From: Lytechinus pictus
Lineage: Eukaryota; Echinodermata; Echinoidea; Temnopleuroida; Toxopneustidae
Direction of reading: 5' to 3'
NCBI RefSeq assembly: GCF_037042905.1
Contig: NC_087257.1
Span: 27,651,501-27,715,500 of the forward strand
Length of the DNA stretch: 64,000 bases
The notes under the pieces were generated by a model, which saw nothing but the letters and a program-made list of their open reading frames with translations, was not told where the DNA came from and ran no database searches. Each line of letters opens with the position of its first letter. The first letter of the stretch is position 1. The position numbers were made by a program, and so were the translations under genes. Below are positions 24,801 through 62,039 of this stretch, piece after piece.

Positions 24801-27800
24801 GGTTTTCTAGGTACGCCAATATTTGCAATTAATCGTCTTCACGCTCTTTTCTCCCTCGCATTTTATTTCTTTTTTGTATTCTTATTCTGTCCTTTTCGGT
24901 CTCATAAATGACATATTTTGGTCAAGACTTGTTCTACTTCCCCTTTCTCTATCACTCACAGAATCTGACATTAACTACTTATTTAGAAATGCTTTGATGA
25001 CGATCGGTAGTCTCCCTTTCAGCCTTGCTTTATCCAAATGGAGATGGGATTTGATGAGAGGGGTCTATCACGTCAACGATTCCAACGACGTTTGGTGGGA
25101 GATCAAGTAGGATTCCTCTTAGTTTATCCTTTCTCAAAGTAACCAGAGTATATAGCTAGACACCAGCCTAGAATTCACACCATTCATATACATTCATGTA
25201 TTCTTAAATATTATTTAAGGTTACACTCTAGAAAAATAAAGTGCTACTTTAGCACTAAATATCCTTGTATAGTGACTGCACTTTGAGTGCTGAATTAGTC
25301 ATTCAAATTTGAACTAGAAAATCAGCATTCAAAGTGCAGTCAATATACAAGAATATTAAGTGCTAAATTAGCACTTCATTTTTGGAATGTATCTTTTTTT
25401 TTCAAAAAAGGAGGCTAGTGAGGGTGATATATACAGTATGTTTAACTAAGAATTCCCTGGTTGTTTTACATGCAGTTTGAAGACGCAAAGCCTTTTATTC
25501 TCTTTACATTATTATACACGCTTGTTTATATGATTTTCAAAATAAATATAATTAATTTTGATCTGTGTATATTTTTCATTTTGCCTATCAATTTGTAGGA
25601 ATGATCTTCTTGGCGTGAAAGCCCCTATAGAAAGAAGCAATGATGATTTCGACCCCGGAGCCATGTACCATTTTGTTATTGATTATCCTTACATTGGGTA
25701 AATACAGTCCTCTTCTACATGTATATATGCAAGGTCTTTACGCTACAGGAGGGAATCGTTTTTATACTATAAGAAATGCATATAACATGTCGGGTATGCA
25801 CAAAGGCCTACATAATAAACGTTTACTCGTTCCAGTCATAGAGCTAATGCTCATTTGTATTGATTACATCAGGAATATGGAGAAAATCATGAAAACGGAG
25901 AGAGAAGTATCGTTTTATGCGTTGACGAGTAGGCCTATTGACAGGTCTTGAGAATGTTCGCGTCCTGTAACGTCAAGTCTCAAGTAGATAAATAGCCGTC
26001 TGCGTGCATACACACAGGCTGTCCTATATTTTCTCAAAGGAGAAGTGGACTATGATAGCAAGATAGTTTTGATAAAATAAAAGTCAAACAAAAATATTAG
26101 CGATGATTTGACTAAAATCAATCAAAGATCAACATTTTTTTGTGATATCATATCCGAGCATAAATGATATGATTTCCATATATTCCCCCTTTTGATGAGA
26201 AATTGGAATATTAAATAATCAAAAGATCTCAATGACAGCAGTTTGTGTAACAGTTGTAGCCATCCTTATTTTATAACAATGAAAATAAAATAGAATACTG
26301 AAAATATTTTGTCCGTATCTTATACATGTATAATGGAGAGAGAACAAGACGGCGTCACTTTTATGCCTCCTTGCCCATTTCAGAATTGAAACTCCTGATA
26401 ATTAAAATATTTGATAGCCCATCCTTACCAACGTACCAATTCATTTTTTGCAGATACTACATTCGAACAATAATCCAGTTTCAGTTCTACCAGGCATTGT
26501 GTAGAGCAGCCAATCACACCGGACCTCTTCATACATGTGACTTCTACAGATCAAAGGAAGCAGGAGAGAAATTAGCGTATGTGACTTGGACTTATCTTGA
26601 CTTTCCCACAATTATACACCTTATGCATAATTATGACGTCAAATTTTATAGCGCCCTCCCTCAGAGGATATAGGGATAAACGTAAACGGAATTCAAGGCA
26701 ATGACTTCAACCTCTAAGATGGCGGTGCGATGACATCAACGTATAAGGTCTCGTGAGTCAGGAAACCGAGGGGGACCACCACACCATTAGATTGTTTGTT
26801 CGTTTTTTTAATATAGTGACCCAAAATAAAATAAAAAACAAAGAGAAAAAATGAAGGGAAGAAGGAATGGTATATATCGGCCATGTAGCTACTCCTCCAT
26901 TATATTTAGAAAAAGAAAATACGTACGTCACCTTGTCCTTAAGCGTATTAAGCAAGGTCGAATAGCCGTCCTCAGAATACCCTGCAGAATCTTATAGGAA
27001 AAAAGATGCTGATTGGGGCCTTTCTTTGTCCAGCATTTGGAAACTTTCATGTTCTTTATGAAGCAGAAAAAATGGAGACGGAATTATTCTATAAATGCTG
27101 TTTGGTTCTTCTTCAAAGACTAATGTGTTTAATGTTCTAACCTATAGTAGGATCCCTGGTGGTGTAAAGTACCCTACCATTTTTGTATAGGGTTCTGTAT
27201 ACCGTAAAAACCACATAGGTTTTTATAAAGAACCTTAAAGGTTTCCTTGTAGAATCCAATAATCTAAAAACCTATTTTACAACCCTTCAGCATGCTCAGT
27301 CTGCTTCTTTGAAGGACCTTAAAAGGTTCCAAGTGCAAGACGTAGAAAGAGAAAACTTTGAAGAGCTATATAAGGAATTGTAAGAGAATGCGATTAAAGT
27401 GTACCAAATTAGGAAAAGGTGGAGTTGAGTAGAGAAATGTTGCAATTCTGGGGAAAGATACATGATTGGACAGCAGTGTTTATCAGAAATCGGGCCCTGG
27501 TCCAAAAGTAGGCTATAGTTCCGACAAAAGAGATATGTGGATATCAAGATGTATTGCCTTTTTATTTAATTCTACACTTTATGCAGTAATATGTTATCGA
27601 TGGGAGCTAGCATGCCTTGGCCAGAAGCAATGGAGGCTCTCACTGATCAGAGAGAGATGAAAGCAGACGCCATCTTGGAATACTTTCAACCTTTGATGGA
27701 ATGGCTGGAGAAAACCAACGAAAAGAATGGAGAGTTCATTGGGTGGCCAAGTACGTCAGGTAAATATTTTTCGTTTTAAAATTATATTCCAACTATAGAC

Positions 27801-28406
27801 CTAAAGAATATAACCTGGAACAAAAGGAGGCCCGTTTTTTCACTAGTTTGTTATTTCGGTTCATCGGCCGTTGTCAGGTTTCTTGATACAATTTAACCGT
27901 GAAGCTATTCCATGATTTAAGTATGCATCGGGCACCGGAAGTGAATAGTTATGACCACCTTGCTCTATCATCTAGGGTTTACTTGATAAGTTTTCTCTTT
28001 CAGAGAAGTGTATGGGCAGCTGATTTTTAGACTAATGGGCCTTATAGCTGATTGGTGAGCAAGGCTATCTGTCTTTGCATTTAATACATTTCAGAATGAC
28101 ATGAAATCATATTTGGAGACACACTAGGAAATATATAGGCTTAATTGATGTACACACTTTCCATGAACGAAACCTGACGGAACCCGGCGGATATGGGTTC
28201 CCACGTATCGTGTATATATACCTCTTTTACAACCTAACTCACACATCTACACACACGCACCCTAACATTTCACTCACCCACATCTCTCACTCTCATTGTT
28301 TTCTCTAGCCACTCCCACAGGTTCTACACGGAGTGCTACGTCAGGCAACACATCTTTCCTAATCTCACTACTGAGCGTGGTCTCGATAATCATTAGGGTT
28401 GCATGA
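21677..28406 (+). CDS. ACE-like peptidase gene, exons 5-13 (catalytic part and C-terminus)
   Basis: Nine plus-strand exons encode residues 216-655, including the whole zinc site. In the joined numbering the ligands are H385 and H389 of HEMGH and E413 of FHEAIGE, with E386 as the catalytic base; H355, H516, Y523 and Y526 match ACE active-site residues H353, H513, Y520 and Y523. The enzyme would remove C-terminal dipeptides or trim peptides at the cell surface or outside the cell. The total length of 655 residues matches single-domain ACEs (about 600-700). Departures: serine and methionine at positions of Q281 and K511 of human testis ACE, and glycine at the chloride ligand R522. The C-terminus is a short hydrophobic tail. 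Exon 5 has no plus-strand exons 1-4 upstream. It could be functional only if the inversion is an assembly artefact. Confidence 0.9.
21928..22050. repeat. TAC trinucleotide repeat
   Basis: Interrupted TAC/CTA repeats in ACE-like intron 5, about 65 bp after the exon 5 donor. The open frame through it (21724-22260) is an artefact of read-through. Confidence 0.9.
22492..22589 (+). CDS. ACE-like exon 6
   Basis: 98 nt encoding [20 protein letters not shown] and then [11 protein letters not shown], matching the family's G-N-M-W-A-Q-x-W-x-N ... P-S-M-D-x-T segment. The usual Q after W-A is S here (residue 283). Acceptor TGTAG, donor GTAAGA. Confidence 0.93.
22911..23083 (+). CDS. ACE-like exon 7
   Basis: 173 nt in phase 0, ending in phase 2. 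It encodes [15 protein letters not shown] and then [20 protein letters not shown], including the cysteine and histidine of the conserved C-H-x-S-A-W-D-F motif. Confidence 0.95.
23835..24061 (+). CDS. ACE-like exon 8: zinc-binding exon
   Basis: 227 nt. It encodes [18 protein letters not shown] and [25 protein letters not shown] supplies two zinc histidines and the catalytic glutamate; the glutamate of FHEAIGE, 24 residues after the second histidine as in ACE, is the third ligand. All catalytic metal residues are intact. Donor GTAAGT. Confidence 0.97.
24962..25106 (+). CDS. ACE-like exon 9
   Basis: 145 nt encoding [20 protein letters not shown] and then KWRWDLMRG and DVWWEIK, matching the ACE pattern D-I-N-x-L-x-x-x-A-L ... 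W-R-W ... W-W. Acceptor CACAG, donor GTAGGA; phase 1 in, phase 2 out. Confidence 0.93.
25209..25392. mobile_element. Palindromic MITE in ACE-like intron 9
   Basis: Arms of about 75 bp contain AAGTGCTAATTTAGCACT-like words and TGACTGCACTTTGA in inverted orientation around an AT-rich loop. Confidence 0.75.
25599..25697 (+). CDS. ACE-like exon 10
   Basis: 99 nt encoding [20 protein letters not shown] and then [13 protein letters not shown]. The family pattern is D-F-D-P-G-A-K-F-H; the lysine (testis ACE K511) is methionine here, and the histidine (H513) is kept. The exon ends two bases into the glycine codon that sits at the R522 position. Donor GTAAAT. Confidence 0.9.
26454..26576 (+). CDS. 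ACE-like exon 11
   Basis: 123 nt encoding [20 protein letters not shown] and then [19 protein letters not shown], matching I-I-Q-F-Q-F-x-x-A-L-C and the C-D-x-x-x-S-x-x-A-G segment with its conserved cysteine pair. Acceptor TTGCAG, donor GTATGT. Confidence 0.93.
27080..27330. repeat. Repeat with AGAACCTTAAAGGTT words
   Basis: Several short words (GTTCTTCTTCAAAGAC, AAAGAACCTTAAAGGTTT, TTCTTTGAAGGACCTTAAAA) in both orientations suggest an old foldback element in ACE-like intron 11. Confidence 0.4.
27587..27759 (+). CDS. ACE-like exon 12
   Basis: 173 nt encoding [20 protein letters not shown] and then the [13 protein letters not shown] segment and [10 protein letters not shown], the usual end of the M2 catalytic domain. 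Acceptor ATGCAG, donor GTAAAT, phase 1. Confidence 0.92.
28309..28406 (+). CDS. ACE-like exon 13: C-terminal tail and stop
   Basis: 98 nt that complete the frame. A Ser/Thr-rich linker (residues 624-639) is followed by the hydrophobic stretch [13 protein letters not shown] and ends RVA-stop. No cytoplasmic tail follows. A small-residue cluster S-G-N (635-637) about five residues before the hydrophobic run fits a GPI attachment signal; a very short transmembrane tail is the alternative. Acceptor TCTCTAG. Confidence 0.75.
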
Positions 28407-28950
28407 TGCCACCAGACAGTGAGGGTTGCCATTGCATATCCGGAGCGGGTGGGGCGGGAAGAACAAGTCTTTTACATTGTTTTAGGGTGGGGCTACATGT
28501 CTGTTGTGTTCATGTGTGGGTAAGTAAGATCAGAGATTATGAATGTAGCTGATTCCTCTTAGGGGGGGGGGGATCAGAACTTTAAACGCTTAATATGAAC
28601 GCAGCAGAAGCAGGGGTTTATCATAAATATTTAGTAGGCCTCTGATTATCATCATCCACAAAAAAATGTGATCTAAGGTTTGATGATAAATTGCACTAAT
28701 TAACTATATACAGCTTATTTTCCCTAGAATTTGCAAATGCATCAGTGCTGATAAGTGATATTGGAAGTGCGATTTATTTCTCCTTTGGTCTAAAATTTTT
28801 CTCTATATGATGTCTGAAACTGGTATACACCAATTTTGTTTATATGATACGTTGTTATGCTGCCAATTCGAAGTGAAAGTCACTATACATTCTTTCATGG
28901 CGCTCATGTTTGTCTGTTTATAATTATCTTTAAGTGGCCCGCATATTGCT

Positions 28951-29113
28951 CTGGGGGGCGTTTCATGAAAGGACTTGTCGGACGTTTTATCCGACAAGTC
29001 CCATTTTATCCGACAGTTACCATAGGAACAGTGCCTCTCTGCCAATCAAAATCATGGAAAGATGTCAGATCTGACAACTTGTCGGATGAAAATATTGATG
29101 AAACGCTCCCCAG
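28951..29113. mobile_element. Foldback MITE, GCGTTTCATGAAAGG family
   Basis: Left end CTGGGGGGCGTTTCATGAAA; right end, inverted, CTGGGGAGCGTTTCATCAA. Inside are several GTCGGA words in both orientations. Confidence 0.78.
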
Positions 29114-29561
29114 ATATCTGGGTTTACAAATGTGTCAATTTCTGAAAAGACGTTGGTTTTGTTTGCCTGTTTATTGTAACATATCATACTGAATATTTGT
29201 TTTGCAGGTGAACTTGTTTACTCTCGTTTGCATTTTGTTTACTATTTTGTACACTCTCAATGTAAAGAGCATAATATCTGATTATACAGAAAAAATTATA
29301 ACTCATAAATGAAATTAACATATATTTTTCTAATTAGTATGTTATGAAACATAAATAGGCCTGATAAATCGGAGCAAATTTCGCGATTGGATACCTTATC
29401 TAGAATTGGATTATCTTGGTTTAGACTACGGAGATGAACATAATGAATGGCTGAGTGGATGAATAGAAAATCTGATAATAAAGCACATATCCAGGCCACG
29501 ACTAATTTGAGTGAAAACGAAACAAAATTTCAATGTAAGAATTATCATCCGTACCATGACC

Positions 29562-30131
29562 TTAAAGGGGAATCCAACCTTGCGCGTAAAATGTTGTTGG
29601 AAAGGGGAAAAATGTATAAAAAAGAGAATGGTGAAAATTTGAAAGAAATCAGACAAGCAATAAGAAAGTTATAGCTGCTTTAAAATCAAGATCCCTAAGA
29701 CTAGATTTCAAATTCGCAACTGGGTAATTAAATTATGACAAGGGGCAAGGACAATTTTCCCATAGGCCATGTACTTAATTATCAGGGATGAATGGTTTTA
29801 TCCTTAAGTACACATTCCCCTGGGGCAGTAATATTACCCAGGTAGTATATTGTTTTATGTTCTCATGAAATAAAAATATAATTTGAAGTAAAACTTTTGG
29901 ATTTCTGTTTTTAGCCATTTCATGTAATGGAGTACATGGAAGAGTAGTCATTGCCTAACATCACTATGACATCATATATGCGGCCAATTTGAAGTCTCTT
30001 TTGCGTATAATGATTACCAGTATTTCAACTTTTAAAAATTCATAATTTTCTTATTGTTTGTACCTGTCAACTTGTCTGATTTTTCTTTTTCGTCTAAAAC
30101 AAGTGTTTAGTTGGGTTGGATTCCCCTTTAA
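29562..30131. mobile_element. TTAA-flanked TIR element
   Basis: TTAA followed by AGGGGAATCCAACC at the left and exactly GGTTGGATTCCCCT followed by TTAA at the right. The 14-bp terminal repeats are perfect. TTAA target duplication is the piggyBac-type signature, so this may be a non-autonomous member; that is inference. Confidence 0.75.
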
Positions 30132-32918
30132 GGGCTGTTTGGGCAATTTAGAATAAGAGATTATCATGACAATGGAGTAGGGATATTCTTAAATGTACAA
30201 ATACACGCATAAAAATATCTTGGTCTTATCTACTTTTATTTAGTGTACGATTTTGATAAATGCACAATGCGTGTATGATAGTCTATAGGTATATATGCAT
30301 GGAGCTGTAATAGCTTCATGGTATATGTATACTTTTCATCCAAACTTTCAGATCGATACCCCTCCCCCCCTTCGCTTTCTTTCTCTCTTCATTTCTCTAT
30401 TTCATGGGAAATTAATTGTTGTATCAAATTGTCCAATATCCCTTTCTTTCTCACTTTTAAACTAAATATACCACATACCTTGTAAGAGAGAAAAAAATCA
30501 AAATGAATACCAAAAGCACTTCTCTGACATGTTCCAACTTTCAACAATGTGCGATGCAAATAAATGAGTAAACAAAATATGCCTAAAGACGGACGAAAAT
30601 ATGGATGTAGTAATTAGGATTTATTTCTATATTTTTTTGAAAAAAAGATACATGAGAAGTTGCTTCAGAATATATACATCCTATCAAACACAGTATGATA
30701 CATAGTAGTAAATAATTACATGATTATAAAATTATATTATGGTACACTGTGTATAAAAACATATTGATGTATATCTCCAGACACAAATAACATCCAATAA
30801 ACGTTAATCAAATATCAAATCCAATGCTGGCTACAGGCTTCTTGAAGAGTCGACCGAAGCCACTTAAAACTTGGGTTTCATGCTTTTACTGGGGCACTGT
30901 TTCATAAAACTTGTGATCTATGTCAAATCCTAGGATTCTATGACAAAATTGCTAATAGCCAATCTAATTGGCAGCATTTCAGTAACTTATTACAGTGGTT
31001 TGTAACTAATTACTACTGACAAACAAGGTCTTTGAAAGTGGATCCTGATTTTATATAGATTACTAAACCATTTCACAAAACAAGGTATACAAATTATCCA
31101 TTGGGTTACATGTAAACATAACACTTTGTATAAAAAAAGAAATCTGGTTTTAAGCCTTTGTTCATAAAAAGATTATTCTCGTTGTACCTCATAAATGTCA
31201 GAATTATTTGACATCTAGAAGTCACTGACTCACAGTGATTACAAAGAACTAAAAAAAAGGAATTTTCAACGAATAAATCGTTATAAAGTTTAAAACTTTG
31301 CCTTTTCTCTTAGTCCATCATCTCTTAATTGTCCTACATATTTTCGTTTCCATGAATGCATCTCTTCATGGAAGCAAAATGCAACTCTCAACTAAAATGT
31401 GCTATAACACACACACATCAAAAGTACATTTCCATCCATCGACCAAATATATCCATGAGTTTTAATTTTTAAAATAAAATTCTATGTTGGTATATAGTAA
31501 GAAAATCATAAAAATAAGGCACATTTTATTCTTGATAAAATTCACACAAGACTAGTATTCCTGAATTTAATACATGCATATCTATCATTATTGTGTCCAA
31601 GAAAATTTACATTTCTCTCAAGTCTAGAAAGAGAACTATGACTGCCTTCATAATGAACAAATGGAAAAGGTAACATAAATGCCAATCTGAAATTTCAATT
31701 GGATTTCCTTTCTTTTTATAAATGAATGCAACAAATTTTAAACTGCAGTGTATTAAAGACAAAATTAACTTCTCTCGAAGCTAGCTGGCCTCATGTAAAC
31801 AGGAAGATTGGTAAGTGTACTTCTAAAGCCAAACACACATTTTATTTTTCATTGTGACATACAGAATTAAACATACATATACAAATAATTCACGTTTCAA
31901 TCTGTGTATCTTATTCATTATTTCATGAATTAATGTAGTCACGACTGATCACATTGTGTGAGAAAATTTCTTAGTCCACAATCTTTTTCATTCATCCTAC
32001 AGCCGCAGGAACTAACCATATACTATACATTTTCATAAAAAATCACATGGAAAGCAGAAAACTTTGAGAGAATAACCACAATCATCACCTCAGATATCTT
32101 TCATGACTGGAAAAATAACACCACCTATCTTATGCTCTAACGTACAAGTTATAAAGTGAAAAAGCTATGGATTAGTTTATAGAACATTGTCCGTTCATAT
32201 AATAATGATCAATGCAAATGAGTCGCAGAGTATACTAAGTTTAGTGCAACATGGTAATAAAAAAAACACTACTTCCCGTAGCTCATTTCAAGAAAAAGTA
32301 TATATGTAATGTAGATTTCCAATTCCCAGGAAAATTACAAAGAATAGTACAATGACAGGTTTAGACTTGAAAATGTAAATCTGGCCTGTTTCACAAAGTA
32401 AATTTAGGTACGCTACTCAAGTTTAACTTCAAGCCTGTTTGCAGTACAATTATTGCAGTGTAGAATCTAGACACCTAAGCGAGGATTAAACACCTTTTTG
32501 TGAATTTTGGCCATCTTGTTAAGACTACAACATACATGTAGACACATTTTAAAAAAAGTACTCATAATATCAATATCATTTCTTTCCCTCGTTCTCTCTC
32601 CTCTCTCTCTCTTTCTATCTCTCCCTCTTTCACACACTCAACATATGGTATCTATATACATTATCTTTCAAAGTAAGAAAACATTCCCACATTTCAAGAA
32701 CACAGATGTAACTTGAGTAAAATATCACATGAAGCAATCAAACATTAGTGTAGTATTTCAAATAAATGTTGAGTTAAAATTACCAAAAACAGGCAATACT
32801 AGCGGGATGCTTTCCTGATATTCTTCAAGTTACATATATCATAGACTAGTTTCAGATGACATCTCTGTGGAGGGCATAACAATAGGAGACCTGTGCATTA
32901 AACCAACTAAACAATGAT

Positions 32919-33110
32919 TTATGGTGCGATATCAGTAGAGTGGGGATTTCAGATTCAGGTGACCCGGGTTCGATTCCCACTTGGTGTGCTAGTGCCCTTT
33001 GGTAAGGCATTTAAATTCTCATTACAAGGTCCCTTCTGAGAGGACTTCAAGATTCTCTGGTTGCTTTCTTAGCAATCGGGTAAGAAAATCACCATCAAAT
33101 CATGAAATCG
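32919..33110 (+). mobile_element. tRNA-derived SINE, second copy of the same family
   Basis: GGTTCGATTCCCACTTGG B-box region and the body words GGCATTTAAAT, GGTTGCTT and ACCATCAAATCATGAA match the copy at 17574. Lies in the 3' flank of the integrin gene. Confidence 0.7.
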
Positions 33111-33175
33111 CGGTTTGATGCACCGTTTTTTAGTTTTTTCTCCAACATGTCTGCAAAGCTGATGACATGATGACA

Positions 33176-33440
33176 CGGGTTGTGTGGTCCAGTGGTTAGA
33201 GCATTGGACTCATAATCGCAAGGTTGTGAGTTCGAATCCCTACTCTGCCATTGTCTCTACTTTGATAAAAAGGCCTGAGAGTTATATATGTCGTCTATAA
33301 GGTCAGCCACTATGACTGATTAATCTAGACGTAAAATGTTTCCTAGGTAATTGGTTATATACCAGCTTGGCGTTTACCAGCAAAAATGCTGTCCTGCCGA
33401 GTTCCTACGGGAGTTACCATAAACAGAAACAGAAATATAA
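33176..33440 (+). mobile_element. tRNA-derived SINE, different family
   Basis: The head GTGGTCCAGTGGTTAGAGCA and B box GAGTTCGAATCCC form a tRNA-like unit with CTCATAA in the anticodon region. The body ends in AACAGAAACAGAAATA. It is too divergent and has too long a tail to call a tRNA gene. Confidence 0.7.
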
Positions 33441-34302
33441 AAGGGCTCATATAAATCTAAGACCATCAAAGGATACCATACAGACTGGCCCTGTCCCCCT
33501 CTCATTGGCCTTATAGATTATTCATGCCCATTTTTCATATATTTCCATTTGTACAACAATATAAAAATGTGCCATATAGAAAAGTGGCTATGCCCTCTGA
33601 ATTTTAAAATTCAAGGCCTGGCTGATATCAAGCTTCAAAAAAAGTATTGCTCTTTCTAAGACACATAACTTTTACATTCAACTTCCACCTGTGTATATCT
33701 AGAAATATAAAAGCAGGTGAATTTCCAAATTCCCATGGCATTATATAGGGACTGACAAGATCCTGTAGGCTTTGGGTTAATATTCACAGAAAAGTCTGTG
33801 GCGGACCCAGGATCTCAAGTTAAAGGGGGCACAAAGTGAGAATTTGAAAACAGAGGGGTACTGATATTAATGTTCTTAGATTTGGCTATATTAACAATTA
33901 AATTCAATGGCCTAAATTGACAAAGGTGTTTTCAATTGTACCAAATTCTAATTTGTCATATTATCACACTCCATGCAATCATAATAGGCAATTTGCCAAC
34001 TATAATTGGCCTTTTCTCAATGAGCGCAATGGTATAAGCATAATTGAAAACACAAAATCAGCACAGTCCGTGGTTATGTACCATGGTACAATTGAAACCA
34101 TCTTTGAGAATACAGGAAAATAAGTCTCAAAACAGAAAGGTGGTGAGTACCCCTTCAACCCCCACCTAGAACCACTGCAGAAAGTCACTCCCAAAGCCAT
34201 CCTAGTATACCAGATATTCGCTCTGCTTTTACTGCACCAAACACCACACTGTAGAGGCACCTAGTAAACTGAATCACACCCCACAAATAGTACAGAAATA
34301 TG

Positions 34303-59962
<25,660 letters not shown>

Positions 59963-59989
59963 CTTAATAAGAGACTTCTGAGTGTATAT

Positions 59990-61920
59990 CTGGAAGAAAA
60001 AAAAAGAGAATTAATCATTCTTTCTCCTGTTTGAATGAATCCGTATAGGCTCACATGTGTAAAATTGACTGGCATTCAATATCACAAGATTTCTTGCACT
60101 ACTTATGGTAGACCAAATGATAGTAGACGAGTTGGTAACTGGACGAAATGGCATTAGACCATTTGAAAATAAATCATAAACTAAATTCATTCTATTGGCA
60201 TGTTAGGACTCAAGACCCAGAGGGAAAAAGGTGTAATAAAAAATAAGAGACAACGAACAAGGCAATAAAAAAATATAAAATAGTCTTTGACGATAGGAAT
60301 CAAACATACTCAAACAGTCAAACACACCCCCACAGACATAAAAAAAACAAATACATGTACTATAGAATGAGAATACCAAACAGAATGGCTAAACTTTTAC
60401 AGGTTACTGGGACATGTCCCTCCCGACCCCAATCCATTGATTCTAACCTAAAAAACCATGAGTCTAACATGTCTAAAGCCCAGAAAACAAACTCCTAATT
60501 TCAAAGATTTTGCAAATTGCGCTAACAAAAGTTTTCTTCTCTCAAATTACTTGTATGATAATGTTTGACATGAGACAAAAACAAGATGAATCTGAAACGA
60601 CAAATGGGATCAATCAAGGCCATTTTTTAGGTAGAGTGGATAGGATTATTGTGTGTGTAGCTGTTCTACTTCAGCCCTTGGATAAATATGAATCCATCGT
60701 GTGATTGATAATAATGGGTGCTTGGAAAGTTCATCGTCATTTCAAGAATTGTTGTGACCTGGGACCCGTCTTACAAAGAGTTGCGATTGATGCAAGCAAT
60801 CGCAACTATGGAAAGCCAGCAACGTCAACATCTAAAATGCATGTTTGTTTAAAATATTTTCTAGAAATGACGTATATTCATACATTCACTGTTTTCTTGG
60901 CAATTAATTCAGTATGCTTCTCTCTGTTTTCAAAGGACATTGAGCAAAATTCCTAAAGAAAAAAATATGACAGTGATGGATTTCCATATACTTGAGATTG
61001 ATCGGATCAATTGTAACTCTTTGTAAGACGGGGCCCAGATTGCTGGGGGAATATTGCACGATGTTGTGGTGTTCATGTTTCGTGGAGATGACTACTCGCG
61101 CACATGGGGAGTAAAGTATGACAAAATGGGAAGAAGATGACGCGAGCGCGAGCTGACATTTTTTTCTTCGGTAATTTAAGCCTAAAACGAGACATTGGCA
61201 TTTTGGTCATCATGAAGATGCGCTTCAAACCTTAAAATTGATGCGAATGCATTTTTTATTGTTTTTTCTATTTCCATTTTCCACCCCCCCCCCCTTCTGT
61301 ATCCGCCTATGTTATCGACCCTATCGCTGTAAACCTGCTCGGCTGTCAAAATCCAACAAAAATAATATTAGGATTGGTCAATTTACTCTATTTCTTTATG
61401 CATGAATCATTTAAAAAAGGTGCGAAATTGAAATGTCAAACAGACAGAAGGCCTACAGAAATGCGATTGATGCGATTCATTACCGAAGAATGTCCGCGGA
61501 AGATCGCGGAGACGAGGGAGCGCGGTCTGCAAAAATATACAACCATTGTTTGAAGAATTGAAGAAAAAGAAGAAGTATCAAGTTCTACCACCACACCAAA
61601 CGGAAACCGAACCGCCGGCGTTGTTTACGGAAATAAAATTGCATTTATCTTTCTGGTACATGAACTTCCACAAACAGTAACCATTTCCGTGTAGCTCGAC
61701 ACACCGACTGCAAATTACTGTCTATGTTTTTCCCCCTCTTTTTCATTTCCCATATTAAACCCAACAATAATGGTAATAATGACAGGAGTATAATCAAAGG
61801 GCATTAGCCCTAATCCGTCTCGCCCATTTGCCAAACATATTTTATAAGTATATCATGTCGTTATACAGTTATTTTATGCATGGATGGTACAAAATAAAGT
61901 TTTAGTGGATGTAACGCAGT
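59990..61920. other. Upstream region of the integrin gene
   Basis: Because coding exon 1 has an acceptor, the promoter and first non-coding exon must lie here or further right. A short GC-richer stretch at 61480-61640 (CCGCGG, CGCCGGCG words) is the only candidate. It also holds the TIR element at 60759-61038. No TATA box could be assigned. Confidence 0.3.
60759..61038. mobile_element. TIR element with CGTCTTACAAAGAGTT ends
   Basis: Left end CTGGGACCCGTCTTACAAAG; right end, inverted, CTGGGCCCCGTCTTACAAAG. About 280 bp, arms of about 30 bp. No coding sequence. Confidence 0.78.
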
Positions 61921-61935
61921 TTGCGATTTTACATG

Positions 61936-62039
61936 TCAAGAGCCGTTTAATCACCGCAGCGGTGGTCCTGCTTTCAAGATTTCTTGCGCTAGACGCAAGT
62001 TAGTGGACCCAGGCGTCCACTAACTTGCGTCAAGAGCCG
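61936..62039. repeat. 84-bp hairpin insert flanked by a 10-bp direct repeat
   Basis: TCAAGAGCCG occurs at 61936-61945 and 62030-62039. Between them is TTTAATCACCGCAGCGGTGG and a palindrome (GACGCAAGTTAGTGGACC and its complement). The same 84-bp sequence occurs at 62561-62650 inside the neighbouring TIR element. Confidence 0.75.

Larger units (their letters stand above)
28407..30619. other. Intergenic region between the convergent ACE-like and integrin genes
   Basis: No exon was recognised. It contains a foldback MITE (28951-29113) and a TTAA-flanked element (29562-30131). An AATAAA on the plus strand near 29870 lies inside the latter and might serve as a poly(A) signal for the ACE-like transcript; this is uncertain. 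Confidence 0.4.
30620..34302 (-). other. Probable 3' flank and 3'UTR of the integrin gene
   Basis: About 3.7 kb of AT-rich sequence follows the integrin stop codon without recognisable exons on either strand. A minus-strand AATAAA-type signal (TTTATT on the plus strand) is near 30620, a possible poly(A) site; other candidates occur near 31525 and 31845. SINE copies at 32919-33440 lie inside, so either the UTR contains them or it ends before them. Confidence 0.35.

Noticed and set aside
7028-28406. Two separate head-to-head ACE-like genes
   Set aside because: The exon sets are exactly complementary (1-4 and 5-13), with matching phase and no overlap; two genes would each need the missing half, and none was found in the window. 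Not fully excluded, since sequence left of the window is unseen.
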